Source: Aminobacter sp. AP02 (lineage in GTDB: Bacteria; Pseudomonadota; Alphaproteobacteria; Rhizobiales; Rhizobiaceae). Taken from it: DNA of 64,000 bases. A program made the position numbers and the translations under genes. The stretch spans positions 1 to 64,000 of the forward strand of contig NZ_QGGX01000022.1 in assembly GCF_003148805.1 (NCBI RefSeq), given 5' to 3'. A model generated the notes under the pieces. The model made no database searches and was not told the origin of the DNA. It saw only the letters and a list, made by a program, of their open reading frames with translations. Numbering within the stretch: the stretch's first letter is position 1; each line of letters starts with the position of its first letter. Positions 56,283 through 64,000 of the stretch are shown here, piece by piece.

Positions 56283-57434
56283 TCATCGCACGATCAAGTC
56301 GAGATCGTGGCGGGAAAGCGGCTTGGGTGCGGTTTCGGTGGTCAGGTAAGTACGGCCCAACGTCATTGCGGTTTCGGTTTCCGAATCCATGATGATCATA
56401 TGGGCGAACAAAGTCATGTTCGGCGCAATCGGCTCGGGATTGCTCTGGTAGAACATCGGCATGTCCATCCAGGACGGCGTGAAGCGCGCTCCGACGGAGT
56501 AACCGCAGGCATTGAGCCGGTGTTTGGTCAGTCCGTGAGCCTCCAGCGTGCGGGCATGCGCGTCGAACACGTCGCCGAACGTGTTGCCTGGCGTCATCGT
56601 TTTTTCGACCGCGACGAGGGCGGCAAGCGAGGTGTCGTAGAGTTCCTGGTGGCGCTTGGAGACCTTGCCGGTGAGTACGGTGCGCATCATCGGCGCATGG
56701 TAGTGATGAAACACGCCCGCCCATGCGAGGGTCAACTGGTCGTTCTTGTTGAGCTTGCGGCGACCTGCCTTGTAGTGGCACAACAGCGCGTCGGCGCCCG
56801 AACCGATAGTGAACTCATTGGCCGGATAGTCGCCGCCGCCAGCAAAGATCGCGCCCTGCATGGCGGCAAGGATCTTGGCTTCGTCGCCTCCCTGCTTGAT
56901 CAGCGGCAACGCGGCGTCGAGCGCATCGTCGGCGAGGCTGGCGGCTCTTTCGGCTTTCTCGATCTCGGCTGGGCTCTTGAACAGGCGGAGGCGGCCGACG
57001 ATGCCCGACGCATCGATGATCTGGCCGAAGGTCTGGAGCTGTTCGTCGAGACGGCGGCCGTTAAAGGCGGTGAGGCCGTGGGTGTCGTATTCGACGCCGA
57101 CGCGGGTGCCGAGCAGGCCGAGGTCGTTGAGCAGGTTGCGCAGGTCGAGTGTCGGATTGGCGTTGTCGCGGTCGGTCCACAAAACGATGTTTTCGATGGT
57201 CGAGGTGTGGCGGGCCTGGCGCAGGTCGGCGGAGCGCGTCAAAAGCGTCATCGAGCCGTCGGCCTTGACCACCAGCGACTGGAAGAAGCAGAAGCCGAAC
57301 GTGTCGTAGCCGGTCAGCCAGTACATGCTTTCCTGCGCGAACAGCACAATGGCGTCGAGCTTCTTTTCGGCCATCTCGATCATCAGCCGGTCGCGGCGGG
57401 CGTCGAATTCGGTTCGTTCGAAATGCAGCGCCAT
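56283..57434 (-). CDS. M24-fold protein lacking the metal ligands
   Basis: 383 aa. N-terminal creatinase-like domain, then a pita-bread domain: QESMYWLTGYDTFGFCFFQS, DDALDAALPLIKQGGDEAKI and a GGGDYPANEFTIGSGADALL segment. At the sites where aminopeptidase P carries metal ligands, the residues differ: LAWAG for the first Asp, HAPMMR for the second, GYSVG for the His. It is therefore creatinase-like or non-catalytic; related proteins in rhizobia are annotated as Xaa-Pro peptidases. Confidence 0.8.
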   Translation of the reverse strand: MALHFERTEFDARRDRLMIEMAEKKLDAIVLFAQESMYWLTGYDTFGFCFFQSLVVKADGSMTLLTRSADLRQARHTSTIENIVLWTDRDNANPTLDLRNLLNDLGLLGTRVGVEYDTHGLTAFNGRRLDEQLQTFGQIIDASGIVGRLRLFKSPAEIEKAERAASLADDALDAALPLIKQGGDEAKILAAMQGAIFAGGGDYPANEFTIGSGADALLCHYKAGRRKLNKNDQLTLAWAGVFHHYHAPMMRTVLTGKVSKRHQELYDTSLAALVAVEKTMTPGNTFGDVFDAHARTLEAHGLTKHRLNACGYSVGARFTPSWMDMPMFYQSNPEPIAPNMTLFAHMIIMDSETETAMTLGRTYLTTETAPKPLSRHDLDLIVR

Positions 57435-57438
57435 GCTC

Positions 57439-58230
57439 TCAGTCCTCCAATGCGATTGCCGAAATCTGCCGTCCGTAGTCTGCTTCCTTGCGGTGCGTGG
57501 TGCGGCGGTAGGAATAAAAAAGTCCTTCTTCCGCGTAAGTACAGCGGTTCAATGCCTCGGCGACCACGCCAGCGCGGCGCAGCCGCTCGACGGTGTAGAG
57601 ATTGAGGTCGAACATCTGATGGCCCGCATTGGCCGAGGGCGCGAAATAGCGCGCGTTGTTGTCGTCCTCCTCGACAAAGCGGGCGACGAATTCGGGGCCG
57701 ACCTCGTAATTGGCGGCGCTGATCGATGGACCGAGCACGGCAAGGATGCGCTCGCGCCGGGCTCCGAGGCCTTCCATCGCGGTGACTGTATTTTCGAGCA
57801 CGCCTGACAAAGCACCTTTCCAGCCGGCATGGGCCGCACCGATGACGCGCGCTTCGGGGTCGGCGAAAAGTACCGGGCCGCAATCGGCCGACGAGGCGCC
57901 AAGGGCGATGCCCGGCCTGTCGGTGACCAGCGCATCGGCCTTGGGCCGATCGCCTGAAAATGGGCCGGTGGCCACGACCACGTCGGGCGAATGGACCTGA
58001 TAGAGGCTGAGCAGATGGTTGGCTTCGACCCCCATCCAGCTTGCTACGCGGCGGCGATTCTCGGCGACCCGCGCCTGGTCGTCGTCAGAGCCGACGCCAA
58101 TGTTGAGGCCTTCGTAGATACCTTCGGAGACTCCGCCGATGCGGGTGAAATAACCGTGGCGGATGCCATTGGCCTCCGCGCTGGCGAGCAAGTTGGCCCG
58201 GATCGGATCCGGTTTCGAGTCGTTCAGCAT
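57439..58230 (-). CDS. pgeF: peptidoglycan editing factor/purine nucleoside phosphorylase (YfiH/LACC1 family)
   Basis: 263 aa. Zinc-ligand motifs: YQVHSPDVV, SADCGPVLF and AHAGWKGAL (His, Cys, His). The gene lies 4 bp from the M24-fold gene and 107 bp after the MidA-like gene, an arrangement conserved in rhizobia. Cleaves adenosine or edits peptidoglycan precursors. Confidence 0.92.
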   Translation of the reverse strand: MLNDSKPDPIRANLLASAEANGIRHGYFTRIGGVSEGIYEGLNIGVGSDDDQARVAENRRRVASWMGVEANHLLSLYQVHSPDVVVATGPFSGDRPKADALVTDRPGIALGASSADCGPVLFADPEARVIGAAHAGWKGALSGVLENTVTAMEGLGARRERILAVLGPSISAANYEVGPEFVARFVEEDDNNARYFAPSANAGHQMFDLNLYTVERLRRAGVVAEALNRCTYAEEGLFYSYRRTTHRKEADYGRQISAIALED

Positions 58231-58336
58231 CGCCGCCTTGTCTTCTCAGTGTGCGATTTCATCAATGTCGAGCCAGACATTGCGGGCCCGTCTTGCTGTT
58301 GCGAGCGCGGACAGTGGGGCAGCGGCAAGCTCGCTG

Positions 58337-59416
58337 TCAACTGACGGTCGGGAAGGGAAGCTTTGTGTCAGCGCGCGCGACGGCGATCACCTTGAACAAG
58401 GTGCCCATGGCGTCCGGGCCGGCAAGGCGCTCGACCTCGGACCGGATTTTTTCGCGCGCCGCATCGTCCGCGTTGGCACCAAGCTTGCCGGCGCGTTCGA
58501 GCAACCCCAAGGCCAGGAGGAAATCGCCCTGTGTAGCCCTATTGGCGTCGAGGCCGTGGACCTTGGCCGCGGTGCCAAGGGCGGCAAAGTCGACATGCGA
58601 GGTAAGGTCCGCTTCCCCGGGCGTTGCCAGTACATCTTCGTATCGGTGCTTGCGCAGCGCCTGCAGCGTGTCGCCGATGCCGGGCTCAAGATGGCCATAG
58701 TCGAAGAACAGTCCGGCGCCGCCCGAAGCAGCGATGCGCTCGGCGATCGCTTCCATGGTGGCTGTGCGGGCCGGCGCGAATTCGAAGATCGAGCCTTCGG
58801 GAGCTATAGCGGCATCGGGAGGCAGCAGTGCCGGCTCGACGGTCGCGGGGCCAGCCACGAAAACGAACTCGCCGGCCTCGTCGATGCCGATGGCGCGCTC
58901 GCGCCATTCCGCCCCGATCCTGACGAACTGGCGCGTCGGGATGGCGTCGAACAATTCGTTGCCGACGATGAACAGCGGCGCATCGGGCAGGGACGAGATG
59001 GTCTCGTGCCAGTCGATCCTGGAGCCACTCGCTGCGAGCGTCTGTTTCTGCACTTCGCGCAGGCGCGGGCTGGTTTCGATGAGTGCGACATTGGCGACAA
59101 AGGCGGGGTCGAGCTTGCGCAGGACCCGCAGCATGTCCTTCATCAGCGTGCCGCGCCCGGGACCGATCTCGGCCAAAGTCGCGTTCGCCGGCCGGCCGGC
59201 TGCCTGCCACGCCGCGTAAAGCCAGACGGCGACAAGCTCGCCGAACATCTGGCTGATCTCGGGTGCGGTGGTAAAATCTCCAGCCGCGCCGAACGGCTCG
59301 CGCGTCGTGTAGTAGCCGTCCGAGGGGTCGAACAGGCACAGCGCCATGTAGTCGGCGACGCTGATCGGCCCCGATGCCGCGATCAGGCTTGCCATGCGCT
59401 TCTTGAGCACGCTCAT
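58337..59416 (-). CDS. MidA/NDUFAF7-like methyltransferase
   Basis: 359 aa from [20 protein letters not shown]; coupled to lgt by a 4-bp overlap. SAM-binding segment [20 protein letters not shown] and family motifs [35 protein letters not shown]-like ([16 protein letters not shown]), [10 protein letters not shown]. The mitochondrial counterpart methylates an arginine of complex I. Substrate here unknown. Confidence 0.9.
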   Translation of the reverse strand: MSVLKKRMASLIAASGPISVADYMALCLFDPSDGYYTTREPFGAAGDFTTAPEISQMFGELVAVWLYAAWQAAGRPANATLAEIGPGRGTLMKDMLRVLRKLDPAFVANVALIETSPRLREVQKQTLAASGSRIDWHETISSLPDAPLFIVGNELFDAIPTRQFVRIGAEWRERAIGIDEAGEFVFVAGPATVEPALLPPDAAIAPEGSIFEFAPARTATMEAIAERIAASGGAGLFFDYGHLEPGIGDTLQALRKHRYEDVLATPGEADLTSHVDFAALGTAAKVHGLDANRATQGDFLLALGLLERAGKLGANADDAAREKIRSEVERLAGPDAMGTLFKVIAVARADTKLPFPTVS

Positions 59417-60288
59417 GCCGGCTTTGCGGCCTGGGTCACCGGCTTGGCCGAGCGCATTGCCCATACGCCGATCAGCACCATCGGCACCGACAGCACCATG
59501 CCCATCGTCAGCCAGCCGCCGAGAAGATAGCCAATCTGCTGGTCGGGCTCGCGGAAGAATTCGACGAAGATGCGCGACAGGCCGTAGCCGCAAACGAAGG
59601 CGCCGGCGACGAAACGCGGCGTCTTCAGCTTCAGGCGCGAGTGGGTGAGGAAGCGCAGCACCAAAAACAGCACCAGGCCTTCGAGCAGCGCCTCATAGAG
59701 CTGGCTCGGATGGCGCAGAAACGGCCCGCCGGTGGGGAATTCGATTGCCCACGGCACGTCCGTGACGCGGCCCCAGAGCTCGGAATTGATGAAGTTGGCG
59801 ACACGAACGAGGCCGAGGCCGACGGGAACGCCGGCTGCAACGACGTCGATCAGCGACCAGACGAGGATGCCGTGCTTGCGGGCGAAAAGGAACATGGCGA
59901 TCGTCACGCCGAGCAGCCCGCCGTGGAATGACATGCCGCCTTGCCACACCGCGAAGATGTCGAGCGGATTTGAGATGTAGCGGGCGAGGTCGTAAAAGAG
60001 GATGTAGCCGATGCGGCCGCCCAGCACGACACCGGCCGCCGCCCAGACGAGGAAGTCGTCGAGGGCTTCGGGCTTCATCGGCAGGACGCCGTTCGGCCAC
60101 AGCCGGGCGTTGGTCACAAGCCGCTTGCCGTACCACCAGGCAAACAGGATGCCGACGACATAACCCAGCCCATACCAGTGGATCGCGAGCGGCCCAAGCT
60201 GGACGATGACCGGATCGATGTTCGGAAAGGGCAGGGCTGCCAGAGGCAGGGCAAGGTACTCGCTCAAATCAGTCTCCAAGGCCGGCAA
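59413..60288 (-). CDS. lgt: prolipoprotein diacylglyceryl transferase
   Basis: 291 aa, about seven membrane segments. The Lgt signature appears as [23 protein letters not shown] (catalytic His) and [20 protein letters not shown]. Transfers diacylglycerol from phosphatidylglycerol to the lipobox Cys. It is encoded next to a lipoprotein-bearing cluster by position only. Confidence 0.96.
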   Translation of the reverse strand: MPALETDLSEYLALPLAALPFPNIDPVIVQLGPLAIHWYGLGYVVGILFAWWYGKRLVTNARLWPNGVLPMKPEALDDFLVWAAAGVVLGGRIGYILFYDLARYISNPLDIFAVWQGGMSFHGGLLGVTIAMFLFARKHGILVWSLIDVVAAGVPVGLGLVRVANFINSELWGRVTDVPWAIEFPTGGPFLRHPSQLYEALLEGLVLFLVLRFLTHSRLKLKTPRFVAGAFVCGYGLSRIFVEFFREPDQQIGYLLGGWLTMGMVLSVPMVLIGVWAMRSAKPVTQAAKPA

Positions 60289-60352
60289 TGCGGCGGACCA
60301 TGCGGCAGCCTTTTGGCAGGGTCAAGGCAGCGTTCCACGGCTCACCGAGATG

Positions 60353-60652
60353 TCATTGCTCGGGAAAAAGGATCTGCTCATAGTCCATAGCACCATGCAG
60401 GACGCGAATGATTTCAAGCGATCCAGAGTGCAAACGGTAGAAGATCAGTTAGTTGCCAAACACTCTGCGGCGAATTTCGTTGTCGGCTATTTTCCGGACT
60501 ACCGCGTAACCAAGCGGAGTTTCTGCGATGCCGAAACAGCGGTCGCGTAGTTCAAGCACAAATGTCAGGGCGCGGTCGGGATTTGATTGGGCGATGTGGT
60601 CGCCGATCGCCTCGATGTCTGCTTCGGCAATAGCGGCGATGATGACCTTCAT
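60353..60652 (-). pseudogene. ParE/RelE-family toxin with a premature stop
   Basis: Start MKVIIAAIAEADIEAIGDHI, then RALTFVLELRDRCFGIAETP and EIRRRVFGN, where a TAA occurs (60449-60451). In-frame it continues LIFYRLHSGSLEIIRVLHGA and MDYEQILFPEQ, ending at 60353. Family members read VFGNYLIFYR, so a TAC to TAA change removed the last third, including catalytic and C-terminal parts. The intact antitoxin gene precedes it by 4 bp. Confidence 0.85.
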
Positions 60653-60656
60653 TCGG

Positions 60657-60908
60657 TCACCGGTCCTGCGCGCGATACTTGGCCTCAAGGCGCGCGAACA
60701 CCTCTTCGGCCGGCCTGACGCGTCCGGCCTCGGCGTCACTCAGCCCCTCAGCCAATGCAGCGTCGAGCGCGGCAAGGCGTTTTTCGCGCTCCTCGACGAG
60801 GCGAACGCCTTCGCGCAGCACCTCACTCTTGGAGTTGTAGCGGCCGGTGCTGACCAGTTGGTTCACTACCTCTTCGAGATGCGTGCCCAGATCGGCGCTG
60901 ATAGCCAT
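60657..60908 (-). CDS. ParD-like antitoxin
   Basis: 83 aa from MAISADLGTHLEEVVNQLVS. Ribbon-helix-helix pattern, KSEVLREGVRLVEEREKR, then a C-terminal toxin-binding helix AEEVFARLEAKYRAQDR. Belongs to the CopG/ParD class. The toxin gene next to it is broken, so this would be an orphan antitoxin. Confidence 0.85.
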   Translation of the reverse strand: MAISADLGTHLEEVVNQLVSTGRYNSKSEVLREGVRLVEEREKRLAALDAALAEGLSDAEAGRVRPAEEVFARLEAKYRAQDR

Positions 60909-61068
60909 GGTATCGCTCCCTAGTTTATTTTGGTTCATTCTAATAATAGTTATTGGTTACGCAAGTCCGGGATGCGGCGCGATGGCGCAAACCGCCGGTG
61001 AGCGGCCACCTACCCTTGCATTCCAACCCTTGCCCTACTACGTCGAATGGACAACGCGAGGGTTTGCC

Positions 61069-61383
61069 ATGACGACCGGACCGAACCGCATTCTGGATGA
61101 GTTCGCCAAGCTGATGACCGATGCCGCAGGTGCCGCACAGGGCGTCAAGCGCGAGGTTGAAACCGCGTTCCGCTCACAGGCCGAAAGGGCGATGAATTCG
61201 CTCGAACTGGTGCAGCGCGAAGAGTTCGAAGCCGTCCGCGACATGGCGATCAAGGCACGCGCCGAGAACAAGGCGCTGACTGCCCGCATCGAGGCGCTTG
61301 AGGCTCAACTCGCTGGTCGTGGCGGCGAGGGCGACGAAAAGGCCTCACCGGCGGCATCGCCGAAGCCTCGTACAAAGAAATAA
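61069..61383 (+). CDS. ubiK: UbiK-like accessory factor
   Basis: 104 aa from MTTGPNRILDEFAKLMTDAA. The BMFP/YqiC-like pattern appears: NRILDEFAKLMTDAAGAAQG, QAERAMNSLELVQREEFEAV and the coiled coil ENKALTARIEALEAQL. In E. coli it supports ubiquinone synthesis. The tail is Lys-rich. Starts divergently from the parD-like gene. Confidence 0.85.
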   Translation: MTTGPNRILDEFAKLMTDAAGAAQGVKREVETAFRSQAERAMNSLELVQREEFEAVRDMAIKARAENKALTARIEALEAQLAGRGGEGDEKASPAASPKPRTKK

Positions 61384-61702
61384 TTCATTAACTTTTCCAC
61401 AAAGCACAATCCGAAAAAGTGCTTTGTCGTGAATCGCTTACCGGCGCTTGATGAATCTGCGCCGTAGCCTGTTTCCACACCCGAATGGGGTGGCGCGAAA
61501 AATTGGGCTGTTCACGTTACTCCTGATCAATACACTGAATTTGTTGCATGATTCGTAGTGGGTCATGCACCCGGATGGCGCGGTCCGGCTGGGGGTATTG
61601 AGTCTGGCAGCGCTGGTCGTCCGAGTTCAAGAATAAGTTTGTTCGTCGTGTGTGCCTTTTGCGCGGAGCGCGATGGCGCTCCCGGAACGACAGGAAGCAT
61701 TT
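61384..61702. other. intergenic region upstream of the ybjN-like gene
   Basis: 319 bp. The hairpin ACAAAGCAC/GTGCTTTGT (61399-61427) right after ubiK may act as a weak terminator. No T-run follows, and no repeat or ORF is convincing; it must contain the ybjN-like promoter. Confidence 0.4.
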
Positions 61703-62203
61703 ATGGAACTTCTCGAACTCGAGTTCTCGCGCGAAATCCACCCGGTGGATGTCATCGAGCAGGTAGCTCACAACAACGACTGGTCGTTCGAGCGCGCCGG
61801 CGACGACGAAATCTCTATCTCCGTAGTCGGAAACTGGACCGAGTATCAGGTCTCGTTCTCCTGGATGGAGGATTTTGAAGCGCTGCACCTGGCCTGTGCC
61901 TTCGACATCAAGGTGCCGGAGAGCCGCACGCTCGAAATCCTCAGGCTTTTGTCGCTGATCAACGAACAGATGCTGTTCGGGCATTTCGACCTCTGGGAAT
62001 CCGAAGGCGCGATCATGTTCCGCCAGTCGCTGCTGCTTGCCGGTGGCGTCGAGCCGACCAGCCAGCAGGTCGAGGTTCTGCTGTCTTCGGCGCTCGAAGC
62101 CTGCGAATGCTACTTCCAGGCGTTCCAGTTCGTCGTCTGGTCGGGCACCTCCGCCAAGGACGCGCTGGCCAGCGTGCTCTTTGAGACGCACGGAAACGCC
62201 TGA
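61703..62203 (+). CDS. YbjN domain protein
   Basis: 166 aa from MELLELEFSREIHPVDVIEQ; GGAAG lies 5 bases upstream. An ATG at 61673 is an alternative. YbjN/type III chaperone-like fold: NNDWSFERAGDDEISISVVG, YQVSFSWMEDFEALHLACAF and LFGHFDLWESEGAIMFRQSL. Cytoplasmic, function unknown in rhizobia. Confidence 0.88.
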   Translation: MELLELEFSREIHPVDVIEQVAHNNDWSFERAGDDEISISVVGNWTEYQVSFSWMEDFEALHLACAFDIKVPESRTLEILRLLSLINEQMLFGHFDLWESEGAIMFRQSLLLAGGVEPTSQQVEVLLSSALEACECYFQAFQFVVWSGTSAKDALASVLFETHGNA

Positions 62204-62212
62204 AACTGCCCC

Positions 62213-62572
62213 ATGAGTTCGCATAACGAGAGCAAGCCCGAGATCACTTTTGCCGACTTCGACAAGGTCGACATCCGCACCGGCACGATTGTCGAGGTCG
62301 AGCCGTACCCGGAGGCGCGCAAGCCGGCGTTCAAGCTGAAGATCGATTTCGGCGCAGAGATCGGCGTCAAGCGCTCGTCAGCACAGATCACCAAGCATTA
62401 TACGCCCGAAACACTTGTTGGCCGGCAGGTGTTTGCCGTGGTCAACTTCCCGCCGCGCCAGATCGGCAAGTTCATGTCCGAGGTGCTGACGCTCGGTTTT
62501 CCCGACACTGACGGCGAAGTCGTTCTCGGCGCCGTCGAGCGCAGAGTGCCGGACGGGTCAAGGCTGTTCTAG
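62213..62572 (+). CDS. CsaA-like tRNA-binding/secretion chaperone
   Basis: 119 aa. OB-fold tRNA-binding domain: [60 protein letters not shown]. Its stop TAG overlaps the stop of the converging glycosyltransferase gene. CsaA proteins act as chaperones in export in some bacteria. Confidence 0.9.
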   Translation: MSSHNESKPEITFADFDKVDIRTGTIVEVEPYPEARKPAFKLKIDFGAEIGVKRSSAQITKHYTPETLVGRQVFAVVNFPPRQIGKFMSEVLTLGFPDTDGEVVLGAVERRVPDGSRLF

Positions 62573-63573
62573 GCGGCGTAGGCCGCACGCACATTGTCCA
62601 GAAACATTTCCGCGCAGGCACGCCAGGTGTAGCGCATGGCGCGTCGGCGGGCCTCTGACCGGTCGATCTTGAGCGCTCTGAGCACTGCCTCGCGCAAGTC
62701 CTCCGACACCGCACCGCCCACCCCGTCGCCGACAATGTCGATCGGCCCGGTTACCGGATAGGCCGCGACGGGCGTGCCGCTCGCCAGCGCCTCGATGACG
62801 ACATTGCCAAAGGTGTCGGTGCGGCTCGGGAATACAAAGACGTCAGCCGAAGCGTATATCTGGGCAAGTTCGCCGCTTGGCCGCCGGCCAAGGAAATGGG
62901 CGTCCGGATATTTCGCCCGCAGCCTCGGCAGTTCCGGCCCGTCGCCGACGAGCACTTTCGTGCCCGGCAGGTCGAGGTCGAGAAAAGCCGGCAGGTTCTT
63001 CTCCACGGCGATACGTCCGACGCAGAGGAAGATCGGCCGGGGCAGGTCGATCTCGGTCTTCTTGTCGGGATGGAAGTGGTTGATGTCGACGCCGCGCGTC
63101 CAGGGCCTGAGCTTTTCGAAGCCGCGCGAAGCGAGATCTTCGGCGAGCGACTGGGTGGCGACCATGCAGCCCTGGCCGGAATTGTGGAACTTGCGCAAGA
63201 GCCCATAGGTCCAGCTTTCGGGCAGGGGCAGGCGGGCGCTGACATATTCGGGAAAGCGGGTGTGGTAGCTGGTGGTGAATGGGCGTTTGTTTGCCAGACA
63301 ATGGCGCCGCGCCATCATGCCGAGCGGCCCTTCGGTGACCAGATGGATGTGATCGGGCCGTCGTTCCTCGATGATGCGCGCGACGTTGCCGGGCGTCGTC
63401 AGCGCCAGCCGGATGTCGGGATAGGTCGGCATCGGCAAGGTGCGGAAGATGTTCGGCGTGAGGAAGTCGGCTTCCGCGTCGAACTCCTTCAGCGTTTCGG
63501 CGAGCCGTTCGAGCGTGTGGACAACGCCGTTGATCTGCGGTTTCCAGGCGTCGGTGACCATCAGGATGCGCAA
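62569..63573 (-). CDS. GT4-type glycosyltransferase
   Basis: 334 aa with a TTG start (63573) giving (M)[26 protein letters not shown] lies 7 bases upstream, and no ATG matches the family start. Nucleotide-sugar binding segments: [20 protein letters not shown] and [20 protein letters not shown] (the E-x7-E motif region). Resembles mannosyl/glycosyl transferases acting on lipids or sugars in rhizobia. Substrate unknown. Confidence 0.88.
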   Translation of the reverse strand: MRILMVTDAWKPQINGVVHTLERLAETLKEFDAEADFLTPNIFRTLPMPTYPDIRLALTTPGNVARIIEERRPDHIHLVTEGPLGMMARRHCLANKRPFTTSYHTRFPEYVSARLPLPESWTYGLLRKFHNSGQGCMVATQSLAEDLASRGFEKLRPWTRGVDINHFHPDKKTEIDLPRPIFLCVGRIAVEKNLPAFLDLDLPGTKVLVGDGPELPRLRAKYPDAHFLGRRPSGELAQIYASADVFVFPSRTDTFGNVVIEALASGTPVAAYPVTGPIDIVGDGVGGAVSEDLREAVLRALKIDRSEARRRAMRYTWRACAEMFLDNVRAAYAA

Positions 63574-63872
63574 GAAATGTCTTCCTTGTTCGCCGCGCCT
63601 GAGAGGGCAGGAATCAGCGGCAGTCCCGTTCGTTGCGGCCGCCTTTGAGCAGCTTTGCATGACGAAGCGATGACGAGGCCGCTCTTCGCACTTGCGAAAG
63701 GGAGGTCAGTTCTGCCCGAACCGGCATTTTCTTTGAGACGATATTCCTGCCTTCGCGCGGGCCAGGGAATTCGGTCCTTTGATGAAAGGCCCAGCTTTGC
63801 CGACGATATAGCCAAGCTTCGCTGACGCGGAGCCAGCCAATTCCTCCCAACCGGCTTTAGCGAGAATCCGAA

Positions 63873-64000
63873 ATGACCAAGATCACCCAGTCCTTTTCCA
63901 ACCGAAACACGATCAGCCGGCGCACGGCACTTGCGGCGCTGCTTGCATCGGTCGTCACCGTCATTGGCTTCACCTTGCCGCATCAGGCATTCGCGGAAGA
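63873..64000 (+). CDS. exported protein, N-terminal fragment
   Basis: Starts MTKITQSFSNRNTISRRTAL and continues AALLASVVTVIGFTLPHQAFAE, a long signal peptide with a twin-arginine pair (SRRTAL) and a probable AFA cleavage site. The gene continues past the right edge, so its family cannot be told. Confidence 0.7.
   Translation, partial: MTKITQSFSNRNTISRRTALAALLASVVTVIGFTLPHQAFAE

Overview
The window looks like a chromosomal segment of an alphaproteobacterium of the Rhizobiales (Hyphomicrobiales), most like the Phyllobacteriaceae (Mesorhizobium/Aminobacter type). This rests on the high GC, the choXWV choline importer, the petABC operon with a separate cytochrome c1, the many DUF families typical of rhizobia (DUF1285, DUF2333, DUF1344, DUF4159), a CtrA-type TTAA-N7-TTAA box, and GC-rich palindromic intergenic repeats (paired CTTCTCCCCG/CGGGGAGAAG hairpins) scattered between genes. 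No rRNA, tRNA or CRISPR array was seen. All assignments come from reading the sequence; no database search was run.

Layout. 1-92: start of fhs (formate-THF ligase). 260-7939: a minus-strand cluster of poorly characterised genes (coiled-coil protein, unknown protein, AAA+ ATPase, a DUF6638-like protein, DUF2333 membrane protein). Palindromic repeats lie in four successive gaps, and a DUF559 nuclease gene sits between two direct repeat copies. 8142-9972: diguanylate cyclase and thymidine kinase. 10187-13346: choline ABC transporter choXWV. 13404-16515: small proteins (DUF465, DUF1428, ClpS-type adaptor, a broken small gene, CspA). 16577-23394: a translationally coupled moxR / DUF58 / DUF4159 / membrane-protein operon on the minus strand. 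23708-26246: coupled DUF1285, NUDIX CoA pyrophosphatase and CCA-adding enzyme. 26261-30675: DUF1059, DUF1344, DEAD-box helicase, a BrnT-type toxin-antitoxin pair, hemF. 31042-32705: a frameshifted peroxidase-like gene, soxR with its operator, trmL. 33488-39329: three consecutive homologous ABC exporters. 39974-42751: petABC (cytochrome bc1). 42802-44824: PemK-type toxin-antitoxin, apt, a reductase. 44825-45479: a long, structured non-coding stretch. 45480-48455: two MaoC hydratases, CorA, an APH(3')-II-like kinase. 48803-55535: ychF, a second reductase, pth, rplY, tauE-like, chrA, prs. 55649-60288: lipoprotein, M24-fold protein, pgeF, a MidA-like methyltransferase, lgt. 60353-64000: broken parE with intact parD, ubiK, ybjN-like gene, csaA-like gene, glycosyltransferase, and the start of an exported protein.

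The genes mostly form housekeeping modules: respiration (petABC), haem synthesis (hemF), translation quality (ychF, pth, rplY, cca, trmL) and nucleotide metabolism (prs, apt, tdk, pgeF). Accessory genes (toxin-antitoxin pairs, ABC exporters, chrA, aph, DUF559) lie between them.

Points most worth a second look: the uncharacterised AAA+ cluster with a repeat-flanked nuclease; a 20-bp sequence repeated 33 kb apart, each time just upstream of a terminator-like hairpin (candidate sRNA pair, one beside a CtrA box); the triple ABC exporter array; and four lesions in small or accessory genes (one frameshift plus stop, two frameshifts, one nonsense codon).
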